Positions 1 through 8,201 of a stretch of 64,000 nt of DNA are shown here, piece by piece (position 1 is the first letter of the stretch; every line of letters starts with the position of its first letter). Below the pieces are notes generated by a model. The model was not told the origin of the DNA. It saw only the letters and a list, made by a program, of their open reading frames with translations, and did no database searches. The DNA comes from Pseudomonas fluorescens (GTDB lineage: Bacteria; Pseudomonadota; Gammaproteobacteria; Pseudomonadales; Pseudomonadaceae). The translations under genes were made by a program, and so were the position numbers. Location of the stretch: NCBI RefSeq assembly GCF_902498185.1, contig NZ_CABVIX010000006.1:186001-250000 (forward strand), read 5' to 3'.

Positions 1-2
1 AG

Positions 3-776
3 ACCTACAGCACCGAGGACAGCACCGGCTGCATCCGCGCCTGGAAGGGCACCAGCGAGCCGGCCGGAGATCAGCTTCGCTCCGAGGTGGCCATCATCGC
101 CGGGCTGGCCGAGGCCACGCTCGAGGCACCGTGCCAGATCCCCTGGGATGCCTGGCGGCACGACTACGCGCTGATCCGCTCGGCGATCAGCCAGGTGTAC
201 CCCGAGATCTTCCACGACATGGAAACCCGCATGTGGGAACCTGGCGGCTTCCATCGCCCGATTGCCGCCAGTGAACGGACGTTCAATACCGAGTCCGGCA
301 AGGCGCAATTCGTTGCGCCAGGCAAGCTCGATGAGGACGACGATGTCACCGTGGACCCCGGCCGGCGTGATGTCCTGCAACTGATGACGCTGCGCAGCAA
401 CGATCAGTTCAACACCACGGTGTACGGCTACGATGACCGCTTTCGCGGCGTGCATGGCACCCGCAGCGTGGTGTTCCTCAATCGCAGCGATGTGATCCGC
501 CTGGGCTTTGCGCCGGGCGACTGGGTCGACGTGCGTACGGCGATCGAGCCGCAGGTGCGGCGCCAGGTAGGGCCTCTACAGATCATTGCCTATGACATTC
601 CGCAAGGCTGCGCCGCGGCCTACTACCCGGAATGCAACCCGCTGGTCCCCCTGTGGCACCACGCCGAACGCAGCAAGGTGCCGGCCGCCAAATCCATCCC
701 GGTGACCCTGCATCGGTCGCGCCCCTCGGCGGACGCCCTGAAGCACGCGGTGCCGGCGGGCGACCAGGTTGGTTGA
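3..776 (+). CDS. FdhF/YdeP-family molybdopterin oxidoreductase, C-terminal part
   Basis: The reading frame is open from the window edge (frame beginning at base 3) to the TGA at 774-776, so only about the last 257 residues are present and the start lies outside. The visible part is the C-terminal molybdopterin-dinucleotide-binding region of formate-dehydrogenase-like proteins, with the stretches TLRSNDQFNTTVYGYDDRFR and CNPLVPLWHHAE. The FdhF/YdeP branch is named for formate dehydrogenase H-like proteins, and its substrate in Pseudomonas is not settled. The next gene overlaps its last 8 bases and encodes a quinol oxidase subunit, which suggests that electrons from this enzyme may reach oxygen via quinone. 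That link is inference. The Mo ligand and Fe-S residues are not in view. Confidence 0.85.
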   Translation, partial: TYSTEDSTGCIRAWKGTSEPAGDQLRSEVAIIAGLAEATLEAPCQIPWDAWRHDYALIRSAISQVYPEIFHDMETRMWEPGGFHRPIAASERTFNTESGKAQFVAPGKLDEDDDVTVDPGRRDVLQLMTLRSNDQFNTTVYGYDDRFRGVHGTRSVVFLNRSDVIRLGFAPGDWVDVRTAIEPQVRRQVGPLQIIAYDIPQGCAAAYYPECNPLVPLWHHAERSKVPAAKSIPVTLHRSRPSADALKHAVPAGDQVG

Positions 777-2145
777 GTACGGCGACGCCGCCGCGGCGCT
801 GTTGGCCGCTCGTGCGCAATTTGCCATAACGATCAGTTTTCACATCGTGCTGGCAGCATTCAGCATCGGGCTTGCGCAAGGCCTGATGGTGCTCGAGGCG
901 CTATGGCTGTGGCGCAAACGCCAGGTCTACATGGACGTCTACCACTTCTGGCTCAAGGTGTTCGCGCTGACGGTCGCGGTGGGCACTGCGTCGGGGCTGA
1001 TCATGGAATACCAGTTCGGCCTCAACTGGTCGCGCCTGTCGGCGCAGGCTGGGGGCATCATCGGCCCACTGATGTTCTACGAAGTGATGGTGGCGTTTTT
1101 CCTGGAGGCGGGGTTCCTCGGCATCATGTTGTTCGGCTTGAAAAAGGTCGGGCCACGCCTGCATTTTCTGGCGACCTGCGCGGTTGCATTCGGGGCCCTG
1201 GTCAGTGCTTTCTGGATTCTCTCGGCCAACTCCTGGATGCACACGCCCGCCGGCTACTCGATCGATGCGAACGGCCGGTTCATTGCCGAGGATTGGTGGG
1301 CCATCGTGTTCAACCCCTCTTTTCCCTACCGCCTGACGCACATGATCATAGCCGCGCTGATGGGCAGCGCGACCATGGTTGCTGGTACAGGCGCCTGGCA
1401 ACTGTTGCGCGAGCCCGGCAACCCAAGGGCACGGCTGCAGTATTCGATGGCCTTGTGGACGATCGCCGTGCTGGCCCCGCTGCAGATCGTCGTGGGTGAC
1501 CTGCATGGCCAGCACACGCTCGAGGTGCAGCCGATCAAGATCGCGGCCATCGAAGGCTCCTGGCACCGACCGGCCGAAGGCGCCGGAGAGCCGCTGCGGC
1601 TGTTTGCCCTGCCGGACATGAGCGAGCAACGCAACCACTTCGAAGTGGCCATTGCGCGTATCGGCTCGCTCTACCTGACCCATGACCTGAGCGGCACCAT
1701 CCGCGCGCTGGATGAGTTTGACCCCGCCGACTTGCCGCCGGTGCCGATCGTCTTCTTCGCGTTCCGCGTGATGGTCGGTCTTGGTCTGCTCATGGCGGCC
1801 CAGGGGGTCGCCAGCCTTGTGCTGCGATGGCGTGGGCGCCTGGTGCAGGCCCGCTGGCTGCAACACGCGAGTGTCATCCTGGCGCCTGCGGGGTTCCTGG
1901 CCATGCTCAGCGGCTGGGTAGTCACCGAGGTCGGCCGCCAGCCTTTCACCATCCAGGGTCTGCTGCGCACCGCCGACAGTGTCTCGCCGGTGTCGGCGCA
2001 CAACGTGGTCTGGGCGACAGTGGCAATTCTCATGTTCTACACATTGGTGTTCGGCGTCGGACTGTGGTTGCTCCTGCGCCTGTTGCGTCAGCCACCCCGC
2101 GCGGGCGAACCCGGCCCGCAACCGGGGCTGAGCGAGGATAACTGA
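769..2145 (+). CDS. Cytochrome bd-type quinol oxidase subunit I, short Q-loop type
   Basis: Encodes 458 residues from a TTG start that overlaps the previous stop. It is the haem-bearing integral membrane subunit that oxidises quinol and reduces O2. Residues equivalent to E. coli CydA ligands are visible: H25, E105 and E113, H191, and M335 in FRVMVGLG. The quinol-site motif QPIKIAAIE (K257, E262) is intact. The region between it and the next membrane helix is short, as in cyanide-insensitive (CIO) oxidases. The usual GRQPW signature reads GRQPF at 389-393. Subunit II follows after 2 bases. The TTG start is the main uncertainty, but it places the N-terminal helix and H25 correctly. The chain is shorter than most CydA/CioA proteins. 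Confidence 0.9.
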   Translation: MVEYGDAAAALLAARAQFAITISFHIVLAAFSIGLAQGLMVLEALWLWRKRQVYMDVYHFWLKVFALTVAVGTASGLIMEYQFGLNWSRLSAQAGGIIGPLMFYEVMVAFFLEAGFLGIMLFGLKKVGPRLHFLATCAVAFGALVSAFWILSANSWMHTPAGYSIDANGRFIAEDWWAIVFNPSFPYRLTHMIIAALMGSATMVAGTGAWQLLREPGNPRARLQYSMALWTIAVLAPLQIVVGDLHGQHTLEVQPIKIAAIEGSWHRPAEGAGEPLRLFALPDMSEQRNHFEVAIARIGSLYLTHDLSGTIRALDEFDPADLPPVPIVFFAFRVMVGLGLLMAAQGVASLVLRWRGRLVQARWLQHASVILAPAGFLAMLSGWVVTEVGRQPFTIQGLLRTADSVSPVSAHNVVWATVAILMFYTLVFGVGLWLLLRLLRQPPRAGEPGPQPGLSEDN

Positions 2146-2147
2146 CC

Positions 2148-3140
2148 ATGTTCGGCGTCGACTGGCTCACCTTGCTCAGTGCGGGCGCCCTGGCGTTTTC
2201 GGTGCTGACCTATGTGCTGCTCGATGGCACCGACCTTGGCGTGGGCATGCTCATGGGGGCCAACCGTCGTGCCCAGGACCGAGAGGTGATGGTACTGTCG
2301 ATCCTGCCGATCTGGGACGCCAACGAAACCTGGCTGGTATTGGGAGGAGGAGGGCTGCTGGCGCTGTTTCCGCTGGCCTACGCGACCCTGCTGCCCGCGC
2401 TGTACGTGCCTTTTCTGCTGATGTTCATGGCGCTGATCCTGCGCGCGGTCGCACTGGAATTTCGGGAATACCTGTCACGCAAGGACCTGGCCGACGCGGT
2501 GCTGCTGGCCGGGTCGCTGCTTGCCACGTGCTGCCAGGGGCTGGCGTTGGGCACGCTGGTGCAAGGCGTGCCGCATGCCGAGGGTCAGTACAGCGGCAGC
2601 GGCAGGGAATGGCTGGGGCCGTTTCCGTTGTTCTGCGCACTGGCGCTGGTCGCAGGCTATCTGTGGCTAGGTGCCTGCTGGCTATATTGGCGAACAGAGG
2701 GGGACCTGCAGCGGCGCTCGGGACGCCAGGCAAAGGCTCTGGCGGTGGTGGCGATGACGCTGCTGGCGGGCGTGCTGGGCTGGAGCCTCACCCTTGACGA
2801 GCGCTACGTGCAGCACCTGTCGCATCTCTGGATAGCTGGGCCCGCCGGACTCGCGGTGGTCGTCTTGCTGGCAGGATTCTGGTTGGGTTTTCGCAGCTCG
2901 CGACACTACTTGCCACTGTTCTCGGCACTGGGCGTGGTGGTGGTGGCATTCGCAGTGATGCTGGTGCAGATTTTCCCGCTGATCGTGCCGCCGAGCCTGA
3001 CAGTGACCCAAGCCGCTTCGTCCTCATCGACCCAGGTATTCATGCTGGTGGGGTTTGCGGTCATCGTCCCGGTGACGCTGGCCTACAACACGCTGGGTTT
3101 CAGGGTATTCGCTGGCAAGATCCAACCGCCGAAACGGTAG
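2148..3140 (+). CDS. Cytochrome bd-type quinol oxidase subunit II
   Basis: Encodes 330 residues, a usual length for CydB/CioB, with about eight hydrophobic segments. The motif DANETWLVLGGG near residue 57 matches the conserved subunit II signature. It forms the heterodimer with the preceding subunit I in the inner membrane. It lies 2 bases after that gene and is the last gene of the visible operon. A strong stem-loop follows at 3143-3168, shared with the convergent dehydrogenase gene. Cyanide insensitivity cannot be read from this subunit alone. Confidence 0.92.
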   Translation: MFGVDWLTLLSAGALAFSVLTYVLLDGTDLGVGMLMGANRRAQDREVMVLSILPIWDANETWLVLGGGGLLALFPLAYATLLPALYVPFLLMFMALILRAVALEFREYLSRKDLADAVLLAGSLLATCCQGLALGTLVQGVPHAEGQYSGSGREWLGPFPLFCALALVAGYLWLGACWLYWRTEGDLQRRSGRQAKALAVVAMTLLAGVLGWSLTLDERYVQHLSHLWIAGPAGLAVVVLLAGFWLGFRSSRHYLPLFSALGVVVVAFAVMLVQIFPLIVPPSLTVTQAASSSSTQVFMLVGFAVIVPVTLAYNTLGFRVFAGKIQPPKR

Positions 3141-3142
3141 AA

Positions 3143-3168
3143 GCCATGGGGCAGAGGCGCCCCATGGC
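3143..3168. terminator. Stem-loop between convergent genes
   Basis: A perfect 10-bp inverted repeat, GCCATGGGGC and GCCCCATGGC with a 6-base loop, lies between the oxidase subunit II gene and the convergent dehydrogenase gene. Neither side has a clear U-tract, so it may be a weak bidirectional terminator or an mRNA 3'-end stabiliser. Confidence 0.45.
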
Positions 3169-3176
3169 AATGAGGC

Positions 3177-4469
3177 CTACTGCTTGCGTGCCACTCGCCA
3201 GATGGTGTTGGCAAGATCGTCCGCAATGATCAGCGCGCCTTTTGGATCGACGGTCACCCCTACTGGCCGACCACGGGTCTTTCCATCGGAGCCACGGAAG
3301 CCCGTGGCGAAGTCGACCGGCTCGCCCGCCGGTCGGCCCTCGCTGAACGGCACGAAGATCACCTTGTACCCCACAGGGTTTTCCCGGTTCCAGCTGCCGT
3401 GCTCGCCAACGAACACGCCCTGGGCGAACTGTTCGCCCATCGCCGGGATCGAAAAGTCGACGCCCAGCGCAGCGACGTGAGAGCCGAGGCTATAGTCCGG
3501 CTTGATCGCGGCGGCAACCTTTTCAGGATTCTGCGGCTGCGCACGTGGGTCGACGTTCTGGCCCCAGTAGCTGTAGGGCCAACCGTAGAACTCGCCTTCA
3601 CGCACCGAGGTCAGGTAGTCCGGCACCAGGTCAGGCCCGAGCTCGTCGCGTTCATTGACCACGGCCCACAGCTGGCCCGAGTCAGGCTGGATGGTCAGCG
3701 CCGTCGGGTTGCGCAAGCCCGTTGCATACGGTTTGTGGGCACCCGTTTCGGCATCGATCTGCCAGACCAGCGCGCGGTCGATCTCGACCTCCATGCCACG
3801 TTCAGTGATATTGCTGTTCGAGCCGATGCCCACGTACAGGAAGCGGCCGTCAGGGCTGACGGTCAGCGACTTGGTCCAGTGGTGGTTGATCTCCGAAGGC
3901 AGCTCGGTGACCGTGACGGGCGGTCCGCCGGCCTTGGTCTGGCCGTCCTGGTAGTCGAAGCGCACCAGCGCGTCCTGGTTGGCCACGTAGATCTTGCCGT
4001 TGGCAAAGGCCAGGCCATACGGCGCATTGAGGTTCTCGGCGAAGACTTCCTTCACCTCGTAGGTCCCATCGCCATCGGCGTCGCGCAGCAGGGTCAGGCG
4101 GTTGCCACCCTTGACCTTGGTATTGCCCTGGGCCTTGATGTAGCCGGCGATGACATCCTTGGGCTTGAGTTTCGCAGCGCTGCCGCCACGGCCTTCGGCC
4201 ACCAGGATATCGCCGTTGGGCAGTACCAGGGTCTGCCGCGGGATCTTCAGATCCGTCGCGATCGCGGTGACACTGTAGCCTTCTGGCACCGTGGGCTTCT
4301 GGTCGCCCCACTGCGCGGGTTCGGCGATCTTCATGCTTGGCAGCAGGCTGCGTTGCGGCTCGGGCAGTTTCGGGTCCGGGCCGCGGGCCTGGGTACTGTC
4401 CGCTTCGCCGCCACATCCGCTCAGTAGCAGCGCGATGCTCAGGGCGGTCAGTGCGCTTGGAGATTTCAT
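3177..4469 (-). CDS. PQQ-dependent sorbosone/aldose dehydrogenase-like lipoprotein
   Basis: Encodes 430 residues of the six-bladed beta-propeller family of soluble glucose and L-sorbosone dehydrogenases. Recognisable stretches are LVAEGRGGSAAKLKPKDVI, GLRNPTALTIQPDSGQLWA, NERDELGPDLVPDYLT and VFVGEHGSWNR. The N-terminus has a lipobox (ALLLSGCGG), so it is probably anchored to a membrane facing the periplasm. I chose the ATG at 4467-4469 because the lipoprotein signal and a GGAGGTGGGC ribosome site sit there, not at the longer frame upstream. That ATG overlaps the stop of the DUF2231 gene (ATGA), which points to translational coupling. The true substrate is unknown. Confidence 0.87.
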   Translation of the reverse strand: MKSPSALTALSIALLLSGCGGEADSTQARGPDPKLPEPQRSLLPSMKIAEPAQWGDQKPTVPEGYSVTAIATDLKIPRQTLVLPNGDILVAEGRGGSAAKLKPKDVIAGYIKAQGNTKVKGGNRLTLLRDADGDGTYEVKEVFAENLNAPYGLAFANGKIYVANQDALVRFDYQDGQTKAGGPPVTVTELPSEINHHWTKSLTVSPDGRFLYVGIGSNSNITERGMEVEIDRALVWQIDAETGAHKPYATGLRNPTALTIQPDSGQLWAVVNERDELGPDLVPDYLTSVREGEFYGWPYSYWGQNVDPRAQPQNPEKVAAAIKPDYSLGSHVAALGVDFSIPAMGEQFAQGVFVGEHGSWNRENPVGYKVIFVPFSEGRPAGEPVDFATGFRGSDGKTRGRPVGVTVDPKGALIIADDLANTIWRVARKQ

Positions 4470-4894
4470 TGCCCACCTCCCGAGCGCAGGTTGGTCAGCC
4501 CGGTCCAGGCGGTCACGAGGCTCAATACGGTCACGATCACCGACAGCACCAGGCCCGATGGCATGGCGGCCCAGGCGTCCTTGGCATGCTCGAAGGCGTT
4601 GACCAGGCCCAGCGCCCACGTCACCAGCAACAGCAGGAAATAGAGCACCGGTCTTCCCGCCTTACGCTCGGCACGCACCAGGTTGACCAGTGCGAACAGC
4701 AACGCAAGCCCGCAGAACACCAGGCCTGCGGCGATCAGCCATGAGGCGAAGTTGCTCCATTGGATCTGATAGGTCTTGAAGTAGGCGATGTCGCTCAGCA
4801 ATGCGCCGAGAAACAGCGGTACGGTCCCTGCAAGCAAGATCGCGTGAAGCGGGCTTGGCGTGCAGCGGTAGAGAGGGGGGGCGGTGACGGACAC
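4466..4894 (-). CDS. DUF2231 membrane protein
   Basis: Encodes 142 residues with four hydrophobic segments, matching DUF2231 proteins in length and pattern (SPLHAILLAGTVPLFLGALL near the start). The GTG start follows an AAGGAG site at good spacing. Its stop overlaps the start of the lipoprotein dehydrogenase in an ATGA arrangement, so the two are likely made in fixed proportion. DUF2231 has no firm function. A role as membrane anchor or electron partner for the dehydrogenase is only inferred from this coupling. Confidence 0.85.
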   Translation of the reverse strand: MSVTAPPLYRCTPSPLHAILLAGTVPLFLGALLSDIAYFKTYQIQWSNFASWLIAAGLVFCGLALLFALVNLVRAERKAGRPVLYFLLLLVTWALGLVNAFEHAKDAWAAMPSGLVLSVIVTVLSLVTAWTGLTNLRSGGGQ

Positions 4895-5073
4895 GGCGGC
4901 TCCTTATCGTCAGAGGCTCTGGGCCAGAGGCTCGCGCGGACTGCGCTTAGGAAAGGATCGCGTTGGCTGGGGTTTAGTTCAGCGAGATTGCTCGACCGAA
5001 CTGCACTTCGTGCCGCGCGTTCGACGCGCTGTCCGGCTAGGCTGGTCGTATCGCTGCAATGGGATATACGTCA

Positions 5074-5742
5074 ATGCTGGTCGTCGAGCAACTGCGCAAA
5101 TCGTTCACTACCGTCCAAGGCCCGCTGCCCGTGCTGCAAGGGGTCGACCTGAGCCTGGAGCGCGGCAGCAGCCTGGCCCTGATGGGTGAGTCAGGCAGCG
5201 GCAAGAGCACACTGCTGCACCTGGTGGCGGGACTGGATCGCGCCGACAGTGGGCGCATCCTGATCGATGGCGACCCTCTCGATGGCCGTTCCGAATCGGC
5301 CCTGGCGCGCTGGCGCCGGGAAGGCATCGGGCTGGTGTTCCAGCAGTACAACCTGATCAGCAGCCTGAATGTGGCCGCCAATCTTGCGTTCCAGGCAAGG
5401 CTTGCGGGTCGGCACGATCCCCGTTGGGTGGATTATCTGGCGCAACGCCTGGGACTGGCTGCATTGCTGCAGCGGTATCCCGAGCAACTGTCGGGGGGGC
5501 AGCAGCAGCGGGTGGCCATCGGCCGGGCACTGGCGGGAAGACCCGCGCTGGTGCTGGCCGATGAACCTACCGGCAGCCTTGATGAGGCCAGCAGCGACGA
5601 AGTGCTCGACCTGATGCTGCAACTGGTCGGTGAGGCAGGCAGCAGTGTGCTGATGGTGACCCACAGCCGGCGCCTGGCGGGACGGCTGGCACAACAATGC
5701 TTCTTGCACGCCGGCCGCGTGCAGGATGAGAACGCCGGATGA
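5074..5742 (+). CDS. ABC transporter ATP-binding protein, AttE/LolD-like
   Basis: Encodes 222 residues if started at the ATG at 5074, which gives the usual MLVVEQLRKSF opening. An in-frame ATG at 5059 is equally possible, and neither has a good ribosome site. Walker A GESGSGKST is at 38-46, followed by the signature LSGGQQQR, Walker B LVLADEP and the switch histidine in VTHS. It belongs to the MacB/LolD-type ATPases that drive mechanotransmission or lipoprotein export rather than classical solute transport. Its stop overlaps the permease start (ATGA). With the permease and the AttH-like lipoprotein it forms an AttEFGH-like system. Confidence 0.92.
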   Translation: MLVVEQLRKSFTTVQGPLPVLQGVDLSLERGSSLALMGESGSGKSTLLHLVAGLDRADSGRILIDGDPLDGRSESALARWRREGIGLVFQQYNLISSLNVAANLAFQARLAGRHDPRWVDYLAQRLGLAALLQRYPEQLSGGQQQRVAIGRALAGRPALVLADEPTGSLDEASSDEVLDLMLQLVGEAGSSVLMVTHSRRLAGRLAQQCFLHAGRVQDENAG

Positions 5743-8201
5743 GCGCCCTGGTAATCACCCTGCAGGCGCTGATGAGTCACTGGCGGCGTCACCGCTTGCA
5801 GTTCTTCAGCATTCTCACCGGATTGTGGCTGGCCACGGCGCTATGGACCGGCGTGCAGGCGCTCAACACCCAGGCGCGCGCCGACTATGCCCGGGCCAGT
5901 GCCGTACTCATGGGCCCTGCGCAGACTCAACTGGTGCCGCGCGGCGTGGAACGCTTCGAGCAGGGGCTGTACCTGAAGCTGCGGCAACTCGGCTGGCAGG
6001 TTTCCCCGGTGCTGGAGGGCCGCCTGCGCCTCGCCGGGGCACAGCCGCGCAGTGTGCGGCTGATCGGGATCGAGCCGCTGAGCCTGCCGCCCGGGACTGC
6101 CGTCGCTGGCACTCAGGCACAGTCTTTCGACCTGGAGGCGTTTCTTGGCACGCCCGGTCAAGCCTGGGTCAGCCCGGACACGCTGCAGCAGCTTGGCCTG
6201 AACGCCGCAGACCAAGCCACCACCACTGAAGGGGAGCTGCTGCCACCCTTCGTCCTCAAGCCCGAGCTGGCCCCGGGGGTGATCGTGGTGGATATCGGTC
6301 ATGCACAAGCCCTGCTGAATGCTCCCGCGCTGCTGTCGCGGCTGCTGCTCCCCGGCGACGCCGAGGCACTGCCGGCGGAGATCGCCACCCGGCTGAGCCT
6401 GCAGCCGCGTGGCGACGACGGTGACCTGCAGCGTCTGACTGACAGTTTTCACCTCAACCTGACGGCCCTCGGACTGCTCGCTTTCGTTGTCGGCCTGTTT
6501 ATCGCCAATGCGGCCATCGGCCTTGCCCTTGAGCAGCGCCGCGCACTGATCCGCACCCTGCGCGCCTGCGGCATCAGCCTGAGGACCGTATTGACCGGCC
6601 TTACGCTCGAGCTGGGTGCGTTCGCAGTGCTAGGCGGCCTGGCGGGCGTCGCCAGCGGATACCTGCTCGCCGGGCTGCTGTTGCCCGATGTGGCCGCCAG
6701 CCTGCGTGGTTTGTACGGTGCCCAGGTTGCAGGGCAATTGAGCCTTTCGCCTGAGTGGTGGCTGGCAGGGCTTGGCGTGAGCGTGCTCGGCGCGCTGCTG
6801 GCCGGGGTGAGCAGTGTCCTGCGTGCTGCCCGCCTGCCGTTGCTCGCCCTGGCACAACCCCAGGCGTGGCGGCTGGCCCAGGGGCGCTGGCTCAAGCGGC
6901 AGGCGCTGCTGGCTGGGTTGCTGATGCTGGTGGCATTGCTCTGTTGGCAATTCGGCACCGGCCTGGTCAGCGCCTTCGGCATGCTGGCGGCGCTGCTGCT
7001 GGCAGCCGCATTGCTGTTGCCGGCATTGCTGGAGGGGACGCTCGCCGGGCTGGCCTGCTTGTGTCGCCGGCCATTGTCCGAGTGGTTCATCGCCGACAGC
7101 CGCCAACAGCTGCCGGCACTGAGCCTGGCGCTGATGGCCTTGCTGCTTGCCCTGGCCGCGAGCGTTGGGGTGGGCAGCATGACCGAGGGCTTTCGCAAGA
7201 CGTTCATTGGCTGGCTCGACCAGCGCCTGTCGGCAGCGCTTTACATCACACCGCGAGATACTGCGCAGGCCTTGCGTATCAGCGAGTGGCTAAAGCAGCA
7301 ACCGACAATTACCGCCGTACTGCCAAGCTGGCGCGTGGAGCTGCGCTTGCAAGCCTGGCCGGTGCAGGTGCAGGGCATCGACGACCATCCGTATTACCCC
7401 GCGCACTGGCCACTGCTGGAGCAAGGCCCGCAGGCCTGGGAGCGCCTGGCCGACGGCCGCGCGGTAATGCTCAGCGAGCAAATGGCCCGTCGTCTGGGCA
7501 TCGCGGTTGGCGATACCCTCGAACTGCCCACCACACCCCGGCAAACCATGACTGTTGCAGCTGTCTATGCCGACTACGGCAACCCAAAGGGGCATATGCT
7601 GGTCAACGCTGGCTGGCTGCGTCGGCACGCTCCCCAGGCGATCTTCGCCAGTGTCAGCGCCAGCCTGGCACCCGAGCTTGCCCCGGGCCTCAAGGCACAA
7701 TTGCAACAGCGCTTCGCCTTGGATGACAGCCGCGTGGTGGAGCAGGCCACCTTGAAAGCCTGGTCGACCGAGGTGTTCAGCCGCACCTTTGCCGCCACCG
7801 CCGCACTCAACAGCCTGACCCTCGGGGTGGCCGGCGTCGCCTTGTTCATCAGCCTGCTGACGCTGGGCCAGAGCCGGTTGGGCCAGCTGGCGCCGCTTTG
7901 GGCGCTGGGTGTGCGCCGCACACGGCTGGTCTGGCTGTCGCTCGGCCAGACCTTGATGTTGAGCGGCCTTACCGTGTTGCTGGCGATCCCCTTGGGAATG
8001 GTGCTGGCCTGGTGCCTGGTGGCCGTGGTCAACGTCCAGGCGTTCGGCTGGCGACTGCCGCTGTTCGTTTTCCCCGGACAATTGCTGCAACTCGCGGTAC
8101 TGGGGATATTCACCAGCTTTCTGGCCAGTGCGTGGCCGCTGTGGCAACTGGCACGGCGTCAGCCGGGCGAGCTGTTGAGGCAATTCGCCGATGAAACCTG
8201 A
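5739..8201 (+). CDS. FtsX-like ABC permease, fused AttF-AttG type
   Basis: Encodes 820 residues. A first membrane helix (about 22-42) is followed by a large periplasmic domain, then about three helices from residue 240 to 370. A hydrophobic block with several more helices, a second periplasmic domain and three to four C-terminal helices ending in RRQPGELLRQF complete it. This is two FtsX modules in one chain, matching the COG0577-type permease of AttEFGH-like systems, where the halves can be separate genes. The start overlaps the ATPase stop and the 3' end overlaps the lipoprotein gene by 11 bases. The cargo is unknown; lipoprotein or lipid handling is inference from the family. Confidence 0.88.
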   Translation: MSALVITLQALMSHWRRHRLQFFSILTGLWLATALWTGVQALNTQARADYARASAVLMGPAQTQLVPRGVERFEQGLYLKLRQLGWQVSPVLEGRLRLAGAQPRSVRLIGIEPLSLPPGTAVAGTQAQSFDLEAFLGTPGQAWVSPDTLQQLGLNAADQATTTEGELLPPFVLKPELAPGVIVVDIGHAQALLNAPALLSRLLLPGDAEALPAEIATRLSLQPRGDDGDLQRLTDSFHLNLTALGLLAFVVGLFIANAAIGLALEQRRALIRTLRACGISLRTVLTGLTLELGAFAVLGGLAGVASGYLLAGLLLPDVAASLRGLYGAQVAGQLSLSPEWWLAGLGVSVLGALLAGVSSVLRAARLPLLALAQPQAWRLAQGRWLKRQALLAGLLMLVALLCWQFGTGLVSAFGMLAALLLAAALLLPALLEGTLAGLACLCRRPLSEWFIADSRQQLPALSLALMALLLALAASVGVGSMTEGFRKTFIGWLDQRLSAALYITPRDTAQALRISEWLKQQPTITAVLPSWRVELRLQAWPVQVQGIDDHPYYPAHWPLLEQGPQAWERLADGRAVMLSEQMARRLGIAVGDTLELPTTPRQTMTVAAVYADYGNPKGHMLVNAGWLRRHAPQAIFASVSASLAPELAPGLKAQLQQRFALDDSRVVEQATLKAWSTEVFSRTFAATAALNSLTLGVAGVALFISLLTLGQSRLGQLAPLWALGVRRTRLVWLSLGQTLMLSGLTVLLAIPLGMVLAWCLVAVVNVQAFGWRLPLFVFPGQLLQLAVLGIFTSFLASAWPLWQLARRQPGELLRQFADET

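Noticed and set aside
3399..4427. 342-codon frame antisense to the dehydrogenase gene
   Set aside because: Shadow of a well-supported gene with lipoprotein signal and family motifs on the other strand.
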